A stretch of 64,000 bases of DNA from Conus ventricosus (lineage: Eukaryota; Mollusca; Gastropoda; Neogastropoda; Conidae), in NCBI GenBank assembly GCA_018398815.1, contig CM031607.1, positions 84,970,042 through 85,034,041 of the forward strand. The letters are read 5' to 3'. Shown one piece after another: positions 58,436 to 64,000 of this stretch. The notes below the pieces were generated by a model, which did no database searches, was not told the DNA's origin, and saw only the letters and a list, made by a program, of their open reading frames with translations. How positions within the stretch are numbered: position 1 is the stretch's first letter; every line of letters begins with the position of its first letter. The translations under genes were made by a program, and so were the position numbers.

Positions 58436-59211
58436 ACAGTGGTGACATTATTTTGTCCTTAACAGTTAAGGGGCGGACAGTGGTGACATTATTTTGTCCT
58501 TCACAGTTACAGGGGCTGACAGTGGTGACATTATTTTGTCCTTTACAGTTACAGGGGCTGACAGTGGTGACATTATTTTGTCCTTTACAGTTACAGGGGC
58601 TGACAGTGTTGACAATATTTTGTCCTTTACAGTTATAGGGGCTGACAGTGGTGACATTATTTTGTCCTTTACAGTTACAGGGGCTGACAGTGGTGACATT
58701 ATTTTGTCCTTTACAGTTATAGGGGCTGACAGTGGTGACATTATTTTGTCCTTTACAGTTATAGGGGCTGACAGTGGTGACATTATTTTGTCCTTTACAG
58801 TTATAGGGGCTGACAGTGTTGACATTTTGTCCTTTACAGTTATAGGGGCTGACACTGGTGACATTATTTTGTCCTTTACAGTTATAGGGGCTGACAGTGG
58901 TGACATTATTTTGTCCTTTACAGTTATAGGGGCTGACAGTGGTGACATTATTTTGTCCTTTACAGTTATAGGGGCTGACAGTGTTGACATTTTGTCCTTT
59001 ACAGTTATAGGGGCTGACACTGGTGACATTATTTTGTCCTTTACAGTTATAGGGGCTGACAGTGTTGACATTTTGTCCTTTACAGTTATAGGGGCTGACA
59101 GTGGTGACATTATTTTGTCCTTTACAGTTACAGGGGCTGACAGTGGTGACATTATTCTGTCCTTTGCAGGCACACAGGCTGACAGTGGTGACATTATTCT
59201 GTCCTTTGCAG
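58436..59211. repeat. 42-bp junction-derived minisatellite abutting exon 6
   Basis: About 18 copies of a 42-bp unit, a few shortened by exactly 3 bp, containing TGACAGTGGTGACATTATTT and TGTCCTTTACAGTTATAGGG. The last copies (59160-59211) become TTTGCAGGCACACAGGCTGACAG and then the true junction TTTGCAG|GCACCCAGGCGGGCAG. The unit therefore consists of about 25 bp like the intron end plus about 17 bp like the exon start. A further degenerate junction copy (TTTGCAGGTGCTCAGGCTGG) lies at about 58092-58113. The whole array is open in the exon 6 frame (from at least 58494) and also on the minus strand. Confidence 0.93.
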
Positions 59212-59304
59212 GCACCCAGGCGGGCAGTCCTATGCCCCCACGCCCTCCCTCAAGCCAGCTTGAAGGACAGGTACACAGCAGTCAGTCTCCAATGGCGACT
59301 CAAG
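59212..59304 (+). CDS. ARID1: ARID1 exon 6: GSPMPPRPP block
   Basis: A 93-bp exon, phase 1 to 1. The peptide (G)TQAGSPMPPRPPSSQLEG and then QVHSSQSPMATQ(G) matches vertebrate ARID1B/1A, where GSPMPPRPP or NQMPPRPP is followed by a Ser/Gln stretch and SQSPM or NQSSI. This is the best anchor for orthology in the window. Acceptor CTGTCCTTTGCAG is good; donor CAAG|GTATGA is weaker. The exon is preceded without a break by the 42-bp junction repeat, whose AGs lie in the same phase, so longer versions of this exon are conceivable. Confidence 0.92.
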
Positions 59305-61810
59305 GTATGAATCGCAGAGTGAACAGTCATAAACAGTGTGGAATGTGATTTTTTTTTTTTTTCTCTCCCCCAAGTCAGTCAGATTGATTGCATGTAATAA
59401 TTTTAAACCAGTTTACTTGTCTGCCGGAGTGTCAGTGGTAAACTTCATAGTTTATCAGCATGTGTAAGTGATACAGGAACCAGCTTTTTAGCCTTATGGA
59501 AAGTAACCCTTACCCTTAAATTGCTCAGATTTTTCACGTAACTTTCCTGCAACTACAAGTAAATTTTTAGAGCACCAGACAAACTGAAACTGAACCACCG
59601 ATGCTCTTAAAACGCACAATCCAACCATAACTTTGATGCCGACTGCCTGCATCTTAGTTGTTTCAAACACTGCAGTTGAAGTGTCGGTCAAGTGGAAGTG
59701 CACCAGTAGAGTCTGTCTGGCTGTCTGGGTTGTCATCGAGTCAGTGTGCTGAAGTGTCCATGAACAGGAGTAGGCAGACACCTATCAGTATCATTCGTAG
59801 CTGCACTCGACACAACAAAATGATGTTTTCAGTGTGTTAGAGTCACAGTCTCATTGAAACCCTGTGTGGAAATGGTGCCCATCTCTGTGTCCAGTCGTCC
59901 TCCGACTGCGCGTCTTAAAACTGCAAGCCACTGAAATCGCAGATGTGGGAAGAAAATAGAGGATAGTCTTTGATTGGCAGAATAGGGCAGAACAGTGTTT
60001 GGCTAGTAATGGTGGATGGGCTTTTATGGTGGAACTGTATCGATGAAAAATGAAATGTTTTCAAGTGATCCTCATTTGGAAGACAGTGCACATATGTCAT
60101 AGTTGGAAATCCATGGTAAACTTCTTTTTTTCTGTAATTGAAAACAAAGTCATTTGTTGACAATGAATTGGTGCATAACAGCCATGCTGTCTACCATCCA
60201 GACAGATGTGGATGTGGGGAAACAGGTGTCGCTGTATGGCATGTAGAGCTGATTCCTCTGGTTACATTTCATAGCGTTATCAGCAGAACACCTGAGAAGG
60301 CCCAGGAATCTTTCTTTTTTTTTTTTTCACCAGTAAAACTTTGTGTCTGTTGCGACCAAGTTACTAGAAGTATTAAGGTAAGGGGAGGCAAACACTTCAC
60401 AGTGACATGCTTGTAGCAGTTTTCAGATGCTGTTACCTCCCCTGCTGTGGTTTTTGGGAATGGCATCCTGTGTGATCTGATTGGGGGGGGGGGGGGGGGG
60501 AGGGAACAAAAGTTATTTTTACTGATTTAAAAAAAACCCAGCAACATCTGATTAGTATAGTTGTTGGTTTTTTTTGTTAATTAATCAGATTTATGTTTTT
60601 TATGGTCATTTGAACTTCTTTTTTTTTTTTTTAACCTTTAGCAATCGACATTCGTTAGCGGAAACTTCTGCCTGCAGCGATATTCTTTTTTGGTGACTGA
60701 AAAATCTGGACACCTGCCTTCTTCAAATTGCTGTAATTTCTTGTCTATTGTTTGTACAGTTATGAAACTTGGAGTGAATGTAGAGGAATGAATAAAGAAC
60801 ATGCTAATACCAACTATTATGTGCTTTGTGCATGCTTTTATTATGAAAAAAAAAATGACATGCCTAATGGGTGTTTGCATGTCAATGGAGCCCTGGATTG
60901 CGCAGGGTCTTGCTATCGTCTCTCAGTTCCCCCTCACCTGCATCAGCCCTTTCCCACTCTGCCACAACATTCTCAATATCTTCACAATTAAACCCTAAAA
61001 ACTCTTCATTAGAATCTGAGTCGAAAAACACCTCGTGCAAGAATTGCTAATCGCCAGTGTCCATGTTGAAATTTTACTCAAAAATTTCGACAAAGTTTGA
61101 AAATTCACAGTAAACAAACCACATGGATTGTGGTGCTCATGCAGGAAGGAAGAAGAAGTCTGCATTGTGGGATTGCTTTATTCTGATTGGTTCCTTTCAA
61201 CCGGTCGGATACAAGCTTACTATTTACTTCACTCCTCAATGGGCGCACAAGTGGGCCTGCGGCTGTAATGGCTCATTGACACTTTGGCGCACCAGTGCAC
61301 CAACGGCGTTATAAAGGTTAAATGTGTTAAAAATGCTTGGATAATCTATACCCATGCCTGTGATAGGCCTGACACAGCAGAATCACAAACTGAGTGAACT
61401 TTTTTGTGGTCTCCATGTTACCAGGGGTTATCACTTGTGTTGGTATTTTGGTGTGAACCGTGGTTATCAGTGATATTGGTGTTTCAGTGTTACCAGTGGT
61501 TAGCACTTGTATTAGTATTTTGGTGTGAACTGTGGTTATCAGTGATATTGCTGTCTCCATGTTACCAGTGGTTAGCACTTGTGTTGGTATTTTGGTGTGA
61601 ACTGTGGTTATCAGTGATACTGGTGTTTTCATGTGAACTATGGTTGTCACTGCTATTGGTCTGTCGATGTAAACAGTGGGTCTCATGTGTGTTGGTGTGT
61701 CCATGTAAACCGTGGGTCTCGTGTGTGCTGGTGTGTCCATGGAAACGGTGGATCTCGCGTGTACTGGCGTGTCCATATAAACAGTGGGTGTGGTGTGGTG
61801 TGGGTTTCAG
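59305..61810 (+). other. ARID1 intron 6 (about 2.5 kb)
   Basis: From GTATGA to GGTTTCAG. Contains T runs, a G run near 60483-60500 and the tandem repeats at 61412-61800. Nothing recognised in 59.4-60.4 and 60.6-61.3 kb. Confidence 0.75.
61412..61800. repeat. 72-bp and 36-bp tandem repeats abutting exon 7
   Basis: Three copies of a unit of about 72 bp (GTTACCAGTGGTTAGCACTT and TTTTGGTGTGAACTGTGGTT) are followed by about four copies of a 36-bp unit (GTGTGTCCATGTAAACAGTG). The last ends in GTGGTGTGGGTTTCAG, the acceptor of exon 7. Frames through it on both strands are repeat artefacts. Confidence 0.9.
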
Positions 61811-61965
61811 GCTACAGTCAGCAGATGATGCCGCCCCCATGGGTGGGCAGATGGGTTACCCCGGGGCCGCGGCCGGAGGCAAGATGGGAGCCGGGCCACC
61901 AGGCATGACCAGCTCTCAGATGACCCCTCACTACCCCCAGTACGGCGCACAGTACCCCCAGGGAG
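61811..61965 (+). CDS. ARID1: ARID1 exon 7, with one frame break
   Basis: A 155-bp exon, phase 1 in. It reads (G)YSQQMMPP in the frame entered from exon 6, then must shift by one base at the C run 61834-61838 to give MGGQMGYPGAAAGGKMG, AGPPGMTSSQMTPHYPQY and GAQYPQG. One extra C in that run restores a single frame and an exon length of 156, leaving phase 1 at the donor GGAG|GTAGGT. The Gly/Met/Pro/Gln/Tyr-rich peptide fits the ARID1A/B segment after GSPMPPRPP. Without the extra base the first frame runs into Trp/Arg-rich sequence unlike the family. Confidence 0.85.
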
Positions 61966-62893
61966 GTAGGTCGTGTCTTGGAATGGGCCAATGTGTGTGT
62001 GTGTGTTTTAGACTTTGGTTCAAAGTCTGATCATCATGTGCTTTGGGTTTTTTAATGCCCCCTCCTCATTGAGTGGGAAGGGAGGTGGGAGAAAGATGTG
62101 GCGAAAGACAAAGCCGATATTTGTGTGTGTTGGTTCCAGAATGTATGTGTGTAGTAACTTACGTAATGACAGTATTGACAAGTCATGATGGTAATTATAC
62201 TAACGATTACAGTTAGATGGAATTTCACTTCCTTGCATTCTGACAATTGACCGTGCCAGAGTGCGTGAGCAGATCTGTTTCTTTGTGACGCATCTTCCTG
62301 AAGTGTAGGTGTGTGGCCACAGCACTGTAGCTGAATAGAAAGTGACATGACCTAGGCCATGACCTGATCTTACTACAGTACCTCCACCTCACTCCCCTCC
62401 ACCTTCACTTCACCCCAGAAAGTTGGTGAGCAACATTGTTTGCAATAATCCCACCCCCCACCCCACTCCAGTTCATCGCCACCCCACCCCCCAGTTTGTT
62501 GGCATATTTCTGAATCAGGGTTGTACATAGTGGACAGCATATAAAACCTTGATCATGTTTTGAAACGCTCCTTTAAATTCATGGGGTATGTCTTGAGTGA
62601 GACGGAGACAGTTCTCTTTTGACAGTGAACAGCATACGCTTGCCTCCCTTGACTGCTAGGACGATGACATGGGTAATTCACCTGTAGGTGAACGTGCCTT
62701 GATAACACAGAGAGACATGGGGGAGGTGAAGAGAGTGGCTTATAATGACAGGGACGATGTGTTGCCAATAATGTATATAATACAGAGATGGGGACGTGAT
62801 GAGATTGACTTGTATTGACAGGGACGATGCGAGGCCAGTAATATATGTAACACAGAGAGACGGGGAGGTGAAGAGAGTAACTTGTATTGACAG
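61966..62893 (+). other. ARID1 intron 7 (about 0.9 kb)
   Basis: From GTAGGT to TATTGACAG. A short (TG)n at 61993-62006 and C-rich segments near 62380-62490 are followed by a tandem repeat that reaches into the exon 8 acceptor. Confidence 0.7.
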
Positions 62894-62925
62894 GGACGAT
62901 GCGAGGCCAGGGGGTGATGGGGTCC
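62695..62925. repeat. 72-bp tandem repeat overlapping exon 8 acceptor
   Basis: About three copies of a unit containing ACACAGAGAGACGGGGAGGT, GAAGAGAGTAACTTGTATTG and then ACAGGGACGATGCGAGGCCA. The copies end near 62770, 62838 and 62910, and the last runs into the open ARID1 frame. Each carries two candidate AGs (TGACAG and GGCCAG). Confidence 0.85.
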
Positions 62926-64000
62926 ATGCAGAGCGCCCAGGGAGGCAGCGCAGGCCCTATACCAGGGAACAGCACCTACCCCCAGGCCATGTACAACGGG
63001 CCAGGCCAGATGGGGCCGGGGGCCTCCAGCATGTACAACAACATGATGAGCCGCAACATGTCCGGCTACAGCTCGCCCTACGGCCCAGGCTCGGCCATGC
63101 CCATCAACAGTCACTTTGGCAGCTTCAACAGCCACCTGGGGCCCGGGCAAGGGCCAGGGCCAGGGCCAGGGCCTGGATCAGGACCAGGACCCAGCTCCGC
63201 CCCGTCAGGCTCAGGGTCTGTGCCCGGGGCTCCCACGTCCATGATGCCTGGTCAGATGAACGCCACCAGCATGGGGCAGCCCACCATGGGAATGCAGCAT
63301 GGGGCTCCCATGATGCCCGGGGGCAAAGGAGCTCAGGCGGCGGCTCAGGCGGCTCTCATGGCGGCTGCGAACTCGGCGGGGATGAGAATGCCGTCCCGAG
63401 GGATGGCAGGGTCCCCGAGGATGATGGGTCCGCAGGGCGGCGGTTCCCCCTCACCCGGCTCCATGACGCCCATGATGGGCAACTTGGGCAACCCCAGCCT
63501 GAACAGCATGTCCAACCAGATCCAGCAGATCACGTCCAGCAGTGTCACCGTGCCCAGCAAACCCTCCAGCCCCGCCAACAACGCCCCCGGCTCTTCCACC
63601 GGCCCCTCTGCTGGACCCCCTTCTTTTGTGGACAAAAACATCTCTTCCAACAGCATGGGTGTGCCCCCAATAGGTGGAGGGAGTGAGGCCGCCCACCTCA
63701 TGTCCCCCATGTCAGGGTCAGACACTCAAGAGTCATCACGGCCGAGCTCCACGGCCACTCCGGGCCAGACGGTGGACGCGGCTAACAACACGTCGGAAGC
63801 TCCGGGCATTGACGGTTCGGGCAGCATGCCCAGCAGTGACTCGACATCGGTGGACAGCGGGTTTCATTCCACCGCCGATCAGAGTGAGAAAGCGCCTTCC
63901 GAGTCCACCCCGACTCACTCCTCGTCCCCTTCCAACTCCAACCCCCCACCCTCCTCCAACGGTCAGTGCGAGGAGGGGGCTAGTCAGGAAAGTGACAGTG
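62894..64000 (+). CDS. ARID1: ARID1 exon 8 (continues beyond the window)
   Basis: Open without a stop to the last base. Acceptor TTGACAG|GG at 62893/62894 matches the phase 1 donor of exon 7 and gives TMRGQGVMGSMQSAQGG. An alternative at 62911 (GGCCAG|GGGG) would be out of phase unless one G is extra. The protein continues with NSTYPQAMYNGPGQMGPG, a GPGPGPG run (about 63149-63190), GGKGAQAAAQAALMAAANSA, NSMSNQIQQITSSSVTVP, a Ser/Pro-rich stretch and SVDSGFHSTADQSEKAPS. The AQxAAxAALMAAANSA block matches ARID1B/ARID1A (AAANSA/AANSI). The segment is GC-rich in codon third positions. It ends inside a Ser/Pro/Asn-rich linker before the expected ARID domain. Confidence 0.9.

Larger units (their letters stand above)
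52053..59211 (+). other. ARID1 intron 5 (about 7.2 kb)
   Basis: Contains (TG)n at 52219-52242, a long T run near 52589-52618, two- and four-copy short repeats at 52650-52730 and 52944-53020, a 31-bp minisatellite, a C run near 55603-55625, a GC-rich G/C-tract region at 56.3-57.7 kb and the 42-bp junction array that ends at exon 6. The stretch 54.9-56.2 kb shows nothing recognised. Confidence 0.75.

Noticed and set aside
58466..59215. Minus-strand frame of 249 codons (MSPLSAPITVKDKI-type repeat)
   Set aside because: Opposite strand of the 42-bp junction array; explained by unit length divisible by three. The plus-strand frame is kept only as a possible exon extension.
61404..61810. Open frame upstream of exon 7 (Trp/Val/Leu-rich)
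   Set aside because: Translation of the 72-bp and 36-bp tandem repeats; only the part after 61840 is ARID1.
62796..63686. 296-codon plus-strand frame rich in Arg, His and Gln
   Set aside because: A shifted shadow of exon 8; the true frame has the conserved AAANSA and Ser/Pro blocks and stays open to the window edge.

Overview
The window is animal nuclear DNA, most likely from a mollusc and plausibly a gastropod. The clues are a very large intron-rich developmental gene, dense minisatellites and (CA)n/(TG)n tracts, long poly-G and poly-C runs, tRNA-headed short retroposons resembling gastropod ones, a Mutator-type transposon with a FLYWCH finger, and a hammerhead-ribozyme-like motif of the kind carried by Penelope-like retroelements. 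The species cannot be fixed from the sequence.

The only host protein gene I can support is the ARID1/Osa (BAF250) subunit of the SWI/SNF (BAF) chromatin remodeller. It lies on the + strand, starts near 10.37 kb and runs off the right end. Eight coding exons can be placed: 10370-11015, 26814-26993, 27555-27851, 37033-37077 (a 45-nt microexon), 51902-52052, 59212-59304, 61811-61965 and 62894-64000 (open at the edge). Splice phases chain correctly as 0, 0, 0, 0, 1, 1, 1. They encode roughly the first 890 residues: the Gly/Pro/Ser/Met/Gln-rich N-terminal half with the LNQLL motif, a glutamine run, the GSPMPPRPP block and the AAANSA segment. The ARID DNA-binding domain and the C-terminal half lie beyond the window. 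Three places in these exons (about 10500, 10891-10910 and 61834-61838) need one extra base to stay in frame, each beside a G or C homopolymer. A fourth one-base gap, in a T run, breaks the transposase. Together they look like uncorrected deletion errors in the assembly rather than a dead gene.

Layout: 1-10.3 kb is upstream flank with minisatellites (22-bp, 47-bp and 26-bp units), microsatellites, tRNA-derived retroposons and hammerhead-like motifs. Intron 1 (11.0-26.8 kb) carries minisatellites, retroposon fragments and a GC-rich island at 19.3-20.6 kb. Intron 3 (27.9-37.0 kb) holds an antisense FLYWCH/MULE transposon (31.5-33.5 kb) and a 1.9-kb array of 57-bp units. Intron 4 (37.1-51.9 kb) has GC-rich islands at 37.7-38.6 and 42.7-46.6 kb and three large tandem arrays. 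Intron 5 (52.1-59.2 kb) has a 31-bp array, a G33/C27 inverted pair and a 42-bp array that runs into exon 6.

The most unusual observation is that four of the seven internal splice acceptors (exons 3, 6, 7 and 8) have tandem repeats directly against them. At three of these the repeat unit spans the intron-exon junction, giving series of decoy 3' splice sites. At exon 6 the decoys are phase-matched and the whole array is open and in frame with the exon, so it could in principle add blocks of 14 residues to the protein.
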